Source: Variovorax sp. N23 (GTDB lineage: Bacteria > Pseudomonadota > Gammaproteobacteria > Burkholderiales > Burkholderiaceae_C). From it: DNA of 64,000 nucleotides. Location of the stretch: assembly GCF_025486315.1 (NCBI RefSeq), contig NZ_JAOOPY010000008.1, positions 62,001 to 126,000 on the forward strand, written 5' to 3'. The first letter of the stretch is position 1. Each line of letters opens with the position of its first letter. Of the stretch, positions 9,027 to 19,328 are shown one piece after another. The notes under the pieces were generated by a model. It saw nothing but the letters and a program-made list of their open reading frames with translations, had not been told where the DNA came from and did no database searches. The position numbers were made by a program, and so were the translations under genes.

Positions 9027-9733
9027 GGTGTCTTTCCTTGGAGGGTGGACGGTTGCGGGAGGGGAGGTGCCGGGGAAACTGCGGACAAGGGTGCGCGGGT
9101 GATGGCCCACAGCACGGTGGTGAGCGTGGGGCCGGGGTTGCGCCAGCGGCGCGGCGTGCTGCCGTCGTAGCAGAAGCTGTCACCGGCATGCAGCTCGAGC
9201 AGCCGGTCGTTGACGAAGAGTTCGAGCTGGCCTTCGATCACGTAGCCGACCTGCTCGCCACGGTGGGTGAAGAAGAGTTCGTCGCCGGTCGAGCCGCCCG
9301 ACTCGATGACGGCGCGGTAAAGCTCGACGTGGCCGGTCGCGGCCGGCGGCGTCAGGTTTTCCTTGTGAATGCCCTTGTCGCCCAGGTCGATGCGGCGGTG
9401 CGCGCCCACGCGCACCACGGCGCCGTCGACCTCGTCCTGCGCGTCGCCGTGCGTGATGTTGCGCACCAACGTCTCCATCGGCAGCTGCAATTCGTGCGCG
9501 AGCGCCTCGAGCGTGCGCATCGAGATGGAGCGCAGCCCGCGTTCGAGCTGGCTCAGCAGGCTCACGGAAATGCCTGCCGCCTGCGCCACTTGCAGCAACG
9601 GGCGACCCATGGCCTTGCGTCGGCGCCGCAGTTGCTCGCCCAGCCAGAGGTCGATCACCGAGTGGATGCGGTGCGCCGACCTCGCGTCCGGCACATCGCC
9701 GGATTCGGGGGTGAGAAGCTGTCGACGGTTCAT
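9023..9733 (-). CDS. XRE-cupin transcriptional regulator (PuuR-like)
   Basis: A 236-residue regulator. Residues about 32-85 form an XRE helix-turn-helix (LRRRRKAMGRPLLQVAQAAG, then SVSLLSQLERGLRSISMRTL), and residues about 160-220 a cupin_2 barrel (FFTHRGEQVGYVIEGQLELF). This pairing is that of PuuR, which represses putrescine catabolism. It is the first gene of the operon (start ATG 9733) and therefore probably autoregulated through the palindromes at 9746-9778. It overlaps the binding-protein gene by four bases. Confidence 0.88.
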   Translation of the reverse strand: MNRRQLLTPESGDVPDARSAHRIHSVIDLWLGEQLRRRRKAMGRPLLQVAQAAGISVSLLSQLERGLRSISMRTLEALAHELQLPMETLVRNITHGDAQDEVDGAVVRVGAHRRIDLGDKGIHKENLTPPAATGHVELYRAVIESGGSTGDELFFTHRGEQVGYVIEGQLELFVNDRLLELHAGDSFCYDGSTPRRWRNPGPTLTTVLWAITRAPLSAVSPAPPLPQPSTLQGKTP

Positions 9734-9745
9734 GGCAGGTGGTTG

Positions 9746-9778
9746 AGTAAAACTTTTACTTTTGTGAATATTTCACAA
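9746..9778. promoter_or_regulatory. Two abutting perfect palindromes, candidate XRE-cupin operator
   Basis: AGTAAAACTTTTACT (9746-9760, perfect 7-bp arms about C9753) lies one base away from TTGTGAATATTTCACAA (9762-9778, perfect 7-bp arms about A9770). The two sequences differ, their centres are 17 bp apart, and they begin 12 bp upstream of the regulator start. The block is strikingly AT-rich for this genome and should contain the operon promoter. Confidence 0.65.
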
Positions 9779-9969
9779 GCAAAACCCGCGCCAGCTTAGT
9801 CCTGGGGCCGAACGCGCCTATCCGGACAAACGAGGGGGCAAGCGTCGGGGGCGTTTCCGGCCTGGGCTTGGGCTGTTGCGAGGGTGTTGGCCTACGACAA
9901 GTCCGGCCGGCCGGCCGCAGCAGTCACGACCGCCCGGGCGCACATTGCTGCTCTTTGTTCGGAGCGTTG

Positions 9970-12096
<2,127 letters not shown>

Positions 12097-12119
12097 CCCG
12101 CCCCACCGACCGAGCGTCC

Positions 12120-12833
12120 ATGACCGTTCTCTGCGCCAACTGCCACACCGCCAACCGCGACCGCGCGATGTTCTGCATCGGCTGCGCGGGCAAGCTGCCG
12201 GCCTTTGCGGCGACGGGGCCGTCGGCGCTGGAGACGGCCGAGGCGAAGCGCCGGGCAGGGCAGGCCGCTGCGGCACACCCGTCCGACCAGGCCAAGGACG
12301 CCACCCCGGCCGCACACGCACCGCGCGGATTGATCGCGGCCGTGCTGCTGCTCGGCGCCACGGTGCTGCTGCTCGCGGCGTGGATCAGCTTCGGCCCCGA
12401 GCGCGCGGCGGCCCCTGGCCTGGCCTCGGCCGCGGCGCCGCTCCAGACGCTGCCCGCCACACCGGTGGCCGCGCCGGCTGCCGTCGCGGTCGCGCCGCCG
12501 CCCGTGCAGGTCCCGGTGGAATCGGCGCTGTCGCCCGGTGAGTCGACGGTGTCGACCATGCCGCGGCCTGCGTCGGCCCCCGTTACCGCGTCCGCACCGC
12601 CGGCTGCGAGAGCGCCCGTCGCGCCCGCATCGCCGCGCGCGCCGACGACCCGAATGGCCAGCGCGAACGCCGGCGACCCGCGTGTGGGCTGCGAGCACCT
12701 GTTCTTCGTGCTCGCCGCGCGCTGCGAAGCCGAGCATTGCGGGCAGGCAGCGTACTCACGACACCCACGTTGCGAAGCGGTGCGCGACCAACGCCGGCGC
12801 GACGAAGCGCGTCGCAACCCCACGGGCGGCTGA
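12120..12833 (+). CDS. Zinc-ribbon, single-TM, proline/alanine-rich hypothetical protein
   Basis: A 237-residue protein. CANCHTANRDRAMFCIGC at residues 5-22 is a zinc-ribbon (CxxC...CxxC); a transmembrane helix follows (LIAAVLLLGATVLLLAAWI, about residues 75-93), then a roughly 80-residue Pro/Ala/Val-rich linker and a short Cys-containing C-terminal segment (GCEHLFFVLAARCEAEHCGQ). The topology suggests a cytosolic ribbon with a periplasmic tail; the role is unknown. It starts 23 bp after glgX, so it may be cotranscribed. A 7-bp GC hairpin (12844-12867) lies after its stop. Confidence 0.7.
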   Translation: MTVLCANCHTANRDRAMFCIGCAGKLPAFAATGPSALETAEAKRRAGQAAAAHPSDQAKDATPAAHAPRGLIAAVLLLGATVLLLAAWISFGPERAAAPGLASAAAPLQTLPATPVAAPAAVAVAPPPVQVPVESALSPGESTVSTMPRPASAPVTASAPPAARAPVAPASPRAPTTRMASANAGDPRVGCEHLFFVLAARCEAEHCGQAAYSRHPRCEAVRDQRRRDEARRNPTGG

Positions 12834-12856
12834 GCGCTCGCCCGCGGCGCTTCGCC

Positions 12857-13087
12857 TCAGGCGCCGCCCACTTCTTTCACACGCTCCCTGTTGGTCGTGC
12901 TGCGGCTGCCCTTGAGGTGCATTTCCACATCCGTGGCGCGGTCGCCGACCTTCGTCACGGCGTCCTTCAACTGATCCTCGGTCACGGCGAGCTTCCTGGC
13001 CCATTCCGCGAGCGACGCGTCGGACACGAGGTCGATGCGGTCGGGCTCGGCGCCGCCGGGGGCATTGCGTTTGTCGTTGTCGGTCAT
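12857..13087 (-). CDS. DUF3606 domain protein
   Basis: A 76-residue soluble protein. The segment DRIDLVSDASLAEWARKLAVTEDQLKDAVTKVG matches the DUF3606 pattern (D-x-I-x-[LV]... W-[ST]x[KR][LF]GV[ST]x-[ED]-x-L-x-x-A-V). These short proteins are frequent in Burkholderiales and are often stress-linked, but no molecular function is established. It is convergent with the zinc-ribbon gene. GGAAGGAACACACC lies just upstream of the ATG at 13087. Confidence 0.82.
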   Translation of the reverse strand: MTDNDKRNAPGGAEPDRIDLVSDASLAEWARKLAVTEDQLKDAVTKVGDRATDVEMHLKGSRSTTNRERVKEVGGA

Positions 13088-13208
13088 GGTGTGTTCCTTC
13101 CTTGCGGAGCGTTGGTTCGATGGCGTGAACTTAGCGACGCCTCGCGCTCCCCCCTGTAGGCGCAAGGGGCCGACACGGGTCTGTCTGGACCGACGTGTCG
13201 GCGGCGGA

Positions 13209-13379
13209 TCAGTTGGTGCGTTGCTCGATCGGGTCCTTGCCGCTGGCCGGCGCAGGTGAGGCGCTCTGGACGGCCGAGTCGGTCGCCGCCGGGGCGTCGC
13301 CGTCGCTGCCGCCACCACCGCAGCCGCCGATCAGGGCGGCGATGGACAGGAGGACGAGCGCGTTGAGTTTTGCGGACAT
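13209..13379 (-). CDS. Small lipoprotein (56 residues)
   Basis: A short gene translating to 56 residues: MSAKLNALVLLSIAALIGGC, then a Gly/Ser/Asp- and Ala/Pro-rich tail ending EQRTN. The lipobox L16-I17-G18-G19-C20 after a hydrophobic stretch marks a lipoprotein anchored through Cys20; Gly and Ser at +2 to +5 (GGGGS) contain no Asp at +2, so outer-membrane sorting is expected. The start codon is preceded by AAGAAAG. It is downstream of the Pro-Ala-rich secreted protein on the same strand, separated by about 150 bp. Confidence 0.7.
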   Translation of the reverse strand: MSAKLNALVLLSIAALIGGCGGGGSDGDAPAATDSAVQSASPAPASGKDPIEQRTN

Positions 13380-13530
13380 GTTGATTTCTTTCTTGAATGA
13401 GGAATGAGGGGGTTGCGGCCGCCGTCGCGGCCTGGCCGCACGCCCGCCCGCGAGGCGGCCGAATGGCGCCTGACAGGCCTGAAGGCGTGCAGCGTCAGGG
13501 ATGGGTGGTGGTCTGCACCACCCGTCGACA

Positions 13531-16161
13531 TCAGTTGATGTTCGCGCCCATCGCGTGGAAGGGCTTGCCCGGGACCTTGAACGTGCCGCCGTATTCGAAG
13601 GCCGCGTTGTCGAGCAGCTTGCAGCCGCCCTTGGCCGGCGAGCAGGCCGTCGATGCCGGGTTGGTGTGCCAGACCATCGGGCCGTACAGGAAGTTGTGGA
13701 TGCCCTTGCCGCCGTAGTCGGCCACGCTGAGCACGTAGCTTTCGGTGCCGTGGTTGTCGGTGTCTTCCGTCGAGATCGGGTCGATCATCCGGCTTTCCTG
13801 CAGCGTCCGTGCCACGGAGCCCGCGGCGATGTTCGCGTCGAAGCGAACCCACTGGATCTTCCGGTCGCCGCGCGAGGTCACGATCATCTCGCGCTCGACG
13901 CCGTTGGGGTAGATCTGCTGAGGAACCGCCGCCTTCTCCTTGGCGTAGGCCAGGCCGGTCGGGTTGCGCCCGACGGCCACGGAGAAGCGCTCCACGATGT
14001 CCGACGGCGCGCCGCCGGCCTGCTGGTTCAGATAACCCGACCCCAGGTCGAACACACGCAACTTGCCTTCCTGCGTGGCGATGAATGCGCGGAACGGTGC
14101 GGCGAGCGCCACCTTCACGGCGGTCGGCCGGTTGTCCAGGTCCATCACCTTGATCACCGACGGCTTCTGGCTCGGCGCGACGTCGAAGGTGTACGGCCAC
14201 TGCGAGGGCTGCGTGCCGCGGTTGGCGATCATGCTGTTGAAGCCCGACTGCGATTGACCGAAGTACTGCTGCTTGTAGTACGCCAGGAGCGGGCGCAGAT
14301 CGACGAACGCGGCACGCTTTTCCGACTTCGAGATCACCACCGCCATGCCGGTGCGGGCGTAGGCGTTGGCCAGGTCGCCGCTGAAGTAGCGGGCGCGAAC
14401 GCTCGCGTTGTCGAGGTCGGTGTCGAAGTAGCGGCGAACGAGCTGGTAGTCGTTGTTGGCCAGGCCGGTGGACACGGAGATCTCCGTCGGTGCGCGCATG
14501 CTCTCGGGCAGGTCCACGAAGCCGATGAGCTTGATGAAGTTGTAGTTGCCCAGCCCCGGCAGGCCCGGGTAGGAACGCTTCCAGTTGCCCCAGTTGCCGC
14601 TCCATTGGGATTCGTTGGCCATGGTGCAGTTCTGGCAGCCGTCACCCAGCGCCAGCACGGCCACCTGGCCGCGCATGGCGGCCGTGTCCCACACGGTCAC
14701 CAGGGCGAACTCACCGCTGTTGGTGATGGTGATGGCCGTGGGCACCTTGCCCGAAGGCAGCTGCGTGCTCATGATCGTGCTGGCGGTGTTGCTGCCGACG
14801 CTCACGATGCGGCCGTCGGCGTAGACCGCCAGGGTGTTGGTGCACCAGCCGCCGCGGCCATAGCACTTGCCCAAAGCCACCGGCTTCTCGAGCGGGAAGC
14901 TGCGCAGGTAGGTGACGATGCTCGCGTCGAGCGCGCCGCCGTCGTTGGCCACGCCGTCGTTGCGCGTCCAGCTCGGCTCGGGCTCGATCGACATCGTGTT
15001 GTGCGCCATGCTGATGGCCTGCACGGAGCCCAGGCCCGGGGCATACGACTTCTTGTAGAAGCTGCTGTCGGGCGTGGCATCGGCGATGTAGCCGAAGTTC
15101 AGGATGCTCGAGCTGTAGTCGCCCGGTTCGTAGTCGAGCGGCCCGCCGACTTGCCAGTTGCCGCACCAGCTCGTCCAGCCGCAGCCGCGGTTGCCTCGGC
15201 CGTTGGGGTTCTGGATCGACACCATGTTCATCGGCTGGCTCTGGCGCTTGCCGTAGGCCGGCAGGCCGCCCTGCGTGGCGGTGCCGTATTCCGCCGAGGA
15301 CGGGCCGTAGCGGTAGGCGATGGCAGCGTCCGTGCCCATCTTCTGAGCCATGGCCTGGTACTCCGCGTTGGACACCGCGCCGTTGACCATCACGTCACCG
15401 GAAATGCCCATCACGTTCGGGCTGGCCGGGGCGGGTGCGGGTGCAGGTGCAGGTGCAGGTGCAGGTGCAGGTGCAGGTGCAGGTGCCGGTGCAGGTGCGG
15501 GTGCCGGTGCAGGTGCCGGTGCCGGTGCCGGTGCAGGTGCCGGTGCCGGTGCAGGTGCAGGTGCAGGTGCCGGTGCAGGTGCAGGCGCCGGAGCGGGCGC
15601 AGGCGTGCTGGGAGTGGACGCGGTGGCCGTGTAGCAGGACTTGCTGACGCCCGGTGCCGGGTCACCGAACAGCTGGTCGCCGCAGGTGTAGGTCCCTGCG
15701 GCCAGCACCTTGGTCACCGTCTGCGTGCCACGCCCATACACGACGCTTGTCGTCGTCGTCAGCGTGAAGCGGCCACCCTGACCGATGAGCTCCTTCATCT
15801 GCGTGGTGGAGGCGCCGGATGCAGGAGCAGGAGCAGGTGCAGGTGCAGGTGCAGGTGCAGGTGCAGGTGCAGCCGGCGCTGGCGACGCGACCGGTGTCGA
15901 CGGTGCGCCATCCGAGTAGCACGACTTGGGCAGACCGGGGGCGGGATCTCCGAAGAGCTGATCGCTGCAGGTGTAGGCGCCGGCCGCCAGCGTCTTGGCG
16001 TTGAATGCGTTGTTGGCGCCGTAGCGAACCACCGTGCTGCTGCTCAGCGAGAACCCGCCGCCTTGACCGGTGAGGTAGCGGCTTTGTGCCAGAACAGAAC
16101 TGGGATGGAGTGTGGCGATGGCGGCGAAGGCGCCCAGGCAGGAGACGAATAGTTTTGACAC
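13531..16161 (-). CDS. Secreted protein with duplicated Cys modules, Pro-Ala linkers and a large C-terminal beta-rich domain
   Basis: An 876-residue product if GTG 16161 is the start; that choice is supported by the signal peptide VSKLFVSCLGAFAAIATLHP ending SSVLAQ|S, although no clear ribosome site is visible. Mature layout: module 1 (about residues 32-82, GQGGGFSLSS to GLPKSCY), a 20-residue Pro-Ala linker, module 2 (about 127-177, GQGGRFTLTT to GVSKSCY), a 60-residue Pro-Ala linker, then about 620 residues. Both modules share YTC[SG]DQLFGDPAPG with two cysteines. The large domain has repeated blades of the kind seen in beta-propellers (VYADGRIVSVGS, KLRVFDLGSGY, EREMIVTSRGDRKIQWV) plus paired cysteines. 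It resembles no enzyme I can name; a cell-surface or substrate-binding role is a guess. Confidence 0.75.
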   Translation of the reverse strand: MSKLFVSCLGAFAAIATLHPSSVLAQSRYLTGQGGGFSLSSSTVVRYGANNAFNAKTLAAGAYTCSDQLFGDPAPGLPKSCYSDGAPSTPVASPAPAAPAPAPAPAPAPAPAPASGASTTQMKELIGQGGRFTLTTTTSVVYGRGTQTVTKVLAAGTYTCGDQLFGDPAPGVSKSCYTATASTPSTPAPAPAPAPAPAPAPAPAPAPAPAPAPAPAPAPAPAPAPAPAPAPAPAPAPAPAPAPAPASPNVMGISGDVMVNGAVSNAEYQAMAQKMGTDAAIAYRYGPSSAEYGTATQGGLPAYGKRQSQPMNMVSIQNPNGRGNRGCGWTSWCGNWQVGGPLDYEPGDYSSSILNFGYIADATPDSSFYKKSYAPGLGSVQAISMAHNTMSIEPEPSWTRNDGVANDGGALDASIVTYLRSFPLEKPVALGKCYGRGGWCTNTLAVYADGRIVSVGSNTASTIMSTQLPSGKVPTAITITNSGEFALVTVWDTAAMRGQVAVLALGDGCQNCTMANESQWSGNWGNWKRSYPGLPGLGNYNFIKLIGFVDLPESMRAPTEISVSTGLANNDYQLVRRYFDTDLDNASVRARYFSGDLANAYARTGMAVVISKSEKRAAFVDLRPLLAYYKQQYFGQSQSGFNSMIANRGTQPSQWPYTFDVAPSQKPSVIKVMDLDNRPTAVKVALAAPFRAFIATQEGKLRVFDLGSGYLNQQAGGAPSDIVERFSVAVGRNPTGLAYAKEKAAVPQQIYPNGVEREMIVTSRGDRKIQWVRFDANIAAGSVARTLQESRMIDPISTEDTDNHGTESYVLSVADYGGKGIHNFLYGPMVWHTNPASTACSPAKGGCKLLDNAAFEYGGTFKVPGKPFHAMGANIN
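15427..15606 (-). repeat. Hexanucleotide repeat encoding the long Pro-Ala linker
   Basis: About 30 units of a GCNGGT-type hexamer (mainly GCAGGT and GCCGGT, occasionally GCGGGT or GGAGCG). On the coding strand each unit gives CCN-GCN, so the whole block is one alternating Pro-Ala run of about 60 residues. Every unit is two codons, so gain or loss of units changes linker length without shifting frame. Confidence 0.9.
15821..15876 (-). repeat. Second, shorter hexamer repeat (Pro-Ala linker 1)
   Basis: Nine or so copies of GCAGGA/GCAGGT encoding the first Pro-Ala linker of the same protein. The unit sequence is the same as in the longer array 215 bp away, so slippage or recombination between the two arrays, deleting module 2, is possible. 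Confidence 0.85.
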
Positions 16162-16553
16162 GATGGAAACGTTGGGATGGCTCGACCGTCGAACGAGGCG
16201 CAGGGCAAAGCAAAGGCCTCTTCGAGACCACTGAGCCTGTTCGACTACCGGCGAGGAAATGACAGAAGATTTGCAAACCTCTTGCGGAGGGTGCAAACGG
16301 AGAACTGAGCTGCAAGGCACGTCGGAATGCTCCGACGCCTGCTGGAGACAAGCCCCTACTCATCCTTGCGGATGCCGCGATTTGACGGTGTTGTGGAAAG
16401 TTCCGCAATCTTTTGCACAGACAGTTGCAGCTCTCACGTTTGACCGGCCGCGCCTGGCTCAGCGCCACCACACCATGTTTCAGGCGCGTAACGAGGGAAT
16501 GCCGAATGCGGCCGAAACCGAAACTTTCGACCTCTATCCAATAACCAAGGACG
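16162..16553. other. 392-bp non-coding gap upstream of the Pro-Ala protein
   Basis: No convincing gene. A 109-codon open frame on the plus strand at 16259 has atypical composition and no family resemblance. The gap contains a 7-bp-arm hairpin CGTCGGA-ATGC-TCCGACG (16320-16337) and several TTGCAAA/GTGCAAA words, and must carry the promoter of the gene at 16161. I cannot place a -35/-10 pair with confidence. Confidence 0.4.
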
Positions 16554-17033
16554 CTAGCGGCGCGGCGCAGGCGGCACCGCCAGCGTGACCAGCCGAGGCG
16601 TCACCCGGCCCTCGTCGATCACCAACTCCGCCACCGAGATCGGCAGGCTGAAGCGCCGCGGCCCCGCGCTGCCGGGGTTGATGAACAGCACACCATCACG
16701 CTCGACCATCGACGGCTTGTGCGAGTGGCCCGAGACGACCACTCGCACATCGGCGTCGGCCGACCCCAGTTGCAGGTCGGCGATGTCGTGCACCACATGC
16801 ACCGCCACGCCGCCGAGCCGGACCGTGAGCGACAGCTGAATATCCGCCGCCCACGGCGCGGTGTCGTTGTTGCCACGCACCACGCTCACCGGCGCGATCG
16901 CCGCCAACTGCGCCAGGATCTCAGGCCCGCCGATGTCGCCGCCGTGCACGATGTGATCGCTGCCGGCGAGGAAGGCCAGCGCTTCGGGGCGCAGGAGATT
17001 GTGGGTGTCGGAGATGAGGGCGATGCGGGGCAT
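16554..17033 (-). CDS. YfcE/MJ0936-type metallophosphoesterase, copy A
   Basis: A 159-residue calcineurin-like phosphoesterase. Metal ligands are all visible: SDTHN (residues 8-12), HGGDIGG, RGNND, and SGHSHKP near residue 105, ending with NPGSAGPRR. The family hydrolyses phosphodiesters or phosphomonoesters with two metals. The start is ATG 17033, preceded by AGGA six bases upstream. About 90 percent of residues match copy C at 20856, and fragments of the same gene occur at 20427 and about 24100, so this locus has been duplicated repeatedly. The Fic gene lies 45 bp upstream on the same strand. Confidence 0.9.
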   Translation of the reverse strand: MPRIALISDTHNLLRPEALAFLAGSDHIVHGGDIGGPEILAQLAAIAPVSVVRGNNDTAPWAADIQLSLTVRLGGVAVHVVHDIADLQLGSADADVRVVVSGHSHKPSMVERDGVLFINPGSAGPRRFSLPISVAELVIDEGRVTPRLVTLAVPPAPRR

Positions 17034-17078
17034 GGGCAATCCTGGTGACGCGATGGCGAACGACGCGACAAGGACGCG

Positions 17079-18095
17079 CTAATAGAGCGCGCCGTGTCTG
17101 GCGAGTTCGTAGTGCGTGCTGCGCCCGCTGGCAGACGACTTCATGAGCACGCCCTTGACCAGCAGGTCGTTGATGTCGCGCAGCGCCGTATCGGCGGAGC
17201 ACTTGGCGATGGCGGCCCACTTGCCCGAACTGAGCTTGCCGTCGAAGCCGTCGAGCAGCCGGTTCAGCAGCTTGATCTGCCGCTCGTTGAACGACACACC
17301 CGACCAGCGCTGCCAGAACTGCGCCTTGCCCAGCACCGCGCCGACCGTCGCGTCCGCGCCTTCGATGGCGCGCAGCAGGCAGCCCAGGAACCAGGCCAGC
17401 CAGCGCGTCACATCCATCGGGCCCTTCTGCGTCGCTTCGAGCTGGTCGTAGTAGTCCTTGCGCTCGCGCTGGATCTGGCCCGACAGGCTGTAGAAGCGCT
17501 GCGGCGACCGCTCGGCCCGCGCCAGCATCAGGTCGCCCACCGCGCGCGAGATGCGGCCGTTGCCATCGTCGAACGGATGCAGCGTGACGAGCCACAGGTG
17601 CGCGAGGCCTGCATGCAGCACCGGGTCGCCCGACGACTGCGCGCCGCCTGCGTCTTCGACCCAGTGCAGAAACGTGTGCATCCCGGCTTCCAGTTGCGCT
17701 GCCGGCGGCGCCTCGTAGTGCAGCTTGCGCCGCCCTACCGGCCCCGACACCACCTGCATCGGCCCACTGGCATCGTCACGCCACGCCCCGGTGCGGATGC
17801 GGCTCAACCCGCTGTAGCCGGTCGGGAACAGCGCCGCATGCCACCCGAACAGACGCTCGGCCGTCAGCGGCTCGGCGTGCCGGCCGGTCGCATCGAGCAC
17901 CATGTCGACCACGCCCTCCACATGCCGGTCGACCGGCGCCAGCGCACCGATGTCCACGCCCAGGCGCCGCGCGATCGACGAGCGCACCGCCGCCTGGTCG
18001 AGTTGTTCGCCTTCGATCGCGCTGGTCTTGACGACGTCTTCGGTCAGCACCTGCAGCGTGGCCTGCTCGCGCTGCACCAGGCCCAGTTCGCTCAT
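17079..18095 (-). CDS. Fic-domain protein (AMPylase family), N-terminally shortened
   Basis: A 338-residue Fic protein. The catalytic loop is HPFDDGNGR (residues 173-181), matching HPFx[DE]GNGR for adenylyl transfer. TSAIEG at residues 24-29 fits the [ST]xxxE[GN] inhibitory helix, placing it in class II (self-inhibited by an N-terminal helix). A C-terminal winged-helix-like region (AAIAKCSADTALRDINDLLVKG) follows. Upstream of ATG 18095 the frame stays family-like (HQAQGHLRGR) but meets TGA at 18159-18161, so the usual first 30-40 residues (DUF4172 region) look lost. The inhibitory motif and active site remain, so activity is possible. Confidence 0.85.
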   Translation of the reverse strand: MSELGLVQREQATLQVLTEDVVKTSAIEGEQLDQAAVRSSIARRLGVDIGALAPVDRHVEGVVDMVLDATGRHAEPLTAERLFGWHAALFPTGYSGLSRIRTGAWRDDASGPMQVVSGPVGRRKLHYEAPPAAQLEAGMHTFLHWVEDAGGAQSSGDPVLHAGLAHLWLVTLHPFDDGNGRISRAVGDLMLARAERSPQRFYSLSGQIQRERKDYYDQLEATQKGPMDVTRWLAWFLGCLLRAIEGADATVGAVLGKAQFWQRWSGVSFNERQIKLLNRLLDGFDGKLSSGKWAAIAKCSADTALRDINDLLVKGVLMKSSASGRSTHYELARHGALY

Positions 18096-18240
18096 CCGGC
18101 CGCGCAGATGACCTTGGGCTTGGTGTGCCGCAGTTACCTCGCTGGCACCACGTGACCATCAAGCCACAGGTCGAGTCCGCACGCGAGCGGTACGAACTGG
18201 CAAACCAGCGACGCAGAGGGAACGCGAAGCTGCCTGGCTT

Positions 18241-19149
18241 CTACCAAGTCCTGGCTTCCTCGTCAAAAATCTGGATGCACCAGTCCACGAAGGCTCGCAG
18301 AGGGGGCGAACGGTAGCGACTCTGCGGGTAGAGGATCGACAGAGGCTCGGCAGGTGCGACGTGATTCGGGAGGACCCGCTTCAAACTTCCCTCTGCAATC
18401 AGCGCGTCTACCATGTAGCTGGCACTTCGAATCATTCCAAGGCCGGCAACGCCGGCCGAAACGTATGCCTCGGTTTCATCGACTGCGATCTGCTCCGGCA
18501 TTTCGATGGCGTGCGTCTGCTCACCCACCTGAAAGAGCCATTCCGTTGATCTTCCCGTCTTTCCGGAGATGTACCCCACTGCACGATGCCGCTGCAGTTC
18601 GTCCAGCGACGTAGGTTCGCCGTGCCGAGCCAGATAGTCGGGCGATGCACAGACGAGCCACTGGAAGGTCGCAAGCCGGCGCGCAACGAGGGTGGCGGAC
18701 GGTCGCGGCTCACCAGCCCTGATGACACAGTCGAGTCCTTCCTGAACAAGGTCGGACACCGTGTCACTCAGCAGCAGCCCGATGTCGATGTTGGGATACA
18801 GGGTGGCGAATTGCGGAAGCGCCGGGATGATGAAGCGGCGCGCCAACGAGGACGTTGTGCTGACGCGGATGGCTCCCCTGATCTGCCCCGCCTGCCCCAC
18901 GATCGCTGCTTCGGCGCTCTCGACGTCGCGCAGGATCGCGGTGCAGCTGTTGTAGTAGCGCAGCCCCGCATCGGTGAGGCTGAGCGCCCGGGTCGTTCGG
19001 TTCAGGAGCCGCACGCCGAGATGCGCCTCCAGATCCTTGATTGTTTTGGTGACCGTCGGTGGTGGGATAGACAGGATGCCCGCAGCCTTTTTGAAGCCAT
19101 GCGTTTCGACCACGCGCGTGAAGATCTCCATAGCCTGCAGTCTGTCCAT
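18241..19149 (-). CDS. LysR-family transcriptional regulator
   Basis: A 302-residue LTTR beginning MDRLQAMEIFTRVVETHGF. The helix-turn-helix reads KKAAGILSIPPPTVTKTIKD, then a linker and a periplasmic-binding-type effector domain (GAIRVSTTSSLARRFIIPAL). This N-terminus is that of the CrgA/DmlR-like subgroup. It is divergent from the NmrA-type reductase gene across 179 bp, so it most likely controls that gene. GGAGG lies nine bases upstream of the ATG. Visibly lower GC than the genes outside the island supports acquisition with its partner. Confidence 0.9.
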   Translation of the reverse strand: MDRLQAMEIFTRVVETHGFKKAAGILSIPPPTVTKTIKDLEAHLGVRLLNRTTRALSLTDAGLRYYNSCTAILRDVESAEAAIVGQAGQIRGAIRVSTTSSLARRFIIPALPQFATLYPNIDIGLLLSDTVSDLVQEGLDCVIRAGEPRPSATLVARRLATFQWLVCASPDYLARHGEPTSLDELQRHRAVGYISGKTGRSTEWLFQVGEQTHAIEMPEQIAVDETEAYVSAGVAGLGMIRSASYMVDALIAEGSLKRVLPNHVAPAEPLSILYPQSRYRSPPLRAFVDWCIQIFDEEARTW

Positions 19150-19194
19150 GATGCTTGTCCTCCATTCTTTCTTGACCGTACTGGGCGGCCCATT

Positions 19195-19204
19195 ATTCGC
19201 GAAT
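19195..19204. promoter_or_regulatory. Candidate LysR operator
   Basis: ATTCGCGAAT is a perfect 10-bp palindrome 46 bp upstream of the LysR start in the divergent intergenic region, followed by a half-like ATCGTGAATTTTG. LTTR sites usually contain T-N11-A symmetry; this is the best symmetric candidate in the gap. Confidence 0.4.
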
Positions 19205-19328
19205 CGTGAATTTTGAAAGCGACGCCCCCGGGCTTATCGGATTGGCCCGCTGCCTCCACCATTGAACTTCACCCGGCCACGCCGGAATCATGGACGGAAG
19301 CGCATTGAGCAGCAGACAAGGAATACGC

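Noticed and set aside
9868-9969. Longer start for the glgX protein
   Set aside because: The extra 34 residues are unlike the family, and GGAG sits just before ATG 9970.
15427-15876. Repeats that could suggest CRISPR
   Set aside because: Six-base units without spacers inside a coding frame; no direct repeat-spacer structure and no cas genes.
13501-16152. Very long plus-strand open frame over the Pro-Ala gene
   Set aside because: It is an antisense frame of a real gene with biased third positions; its product is an unstructured Arg/His/Cys-repeat with no domain.
16259-16588. 109-codon frame upstream of the Pro-Ala protein
   Set aside because: No family motif, atypical codon use and overlap with the phosphoesterase 3' end.
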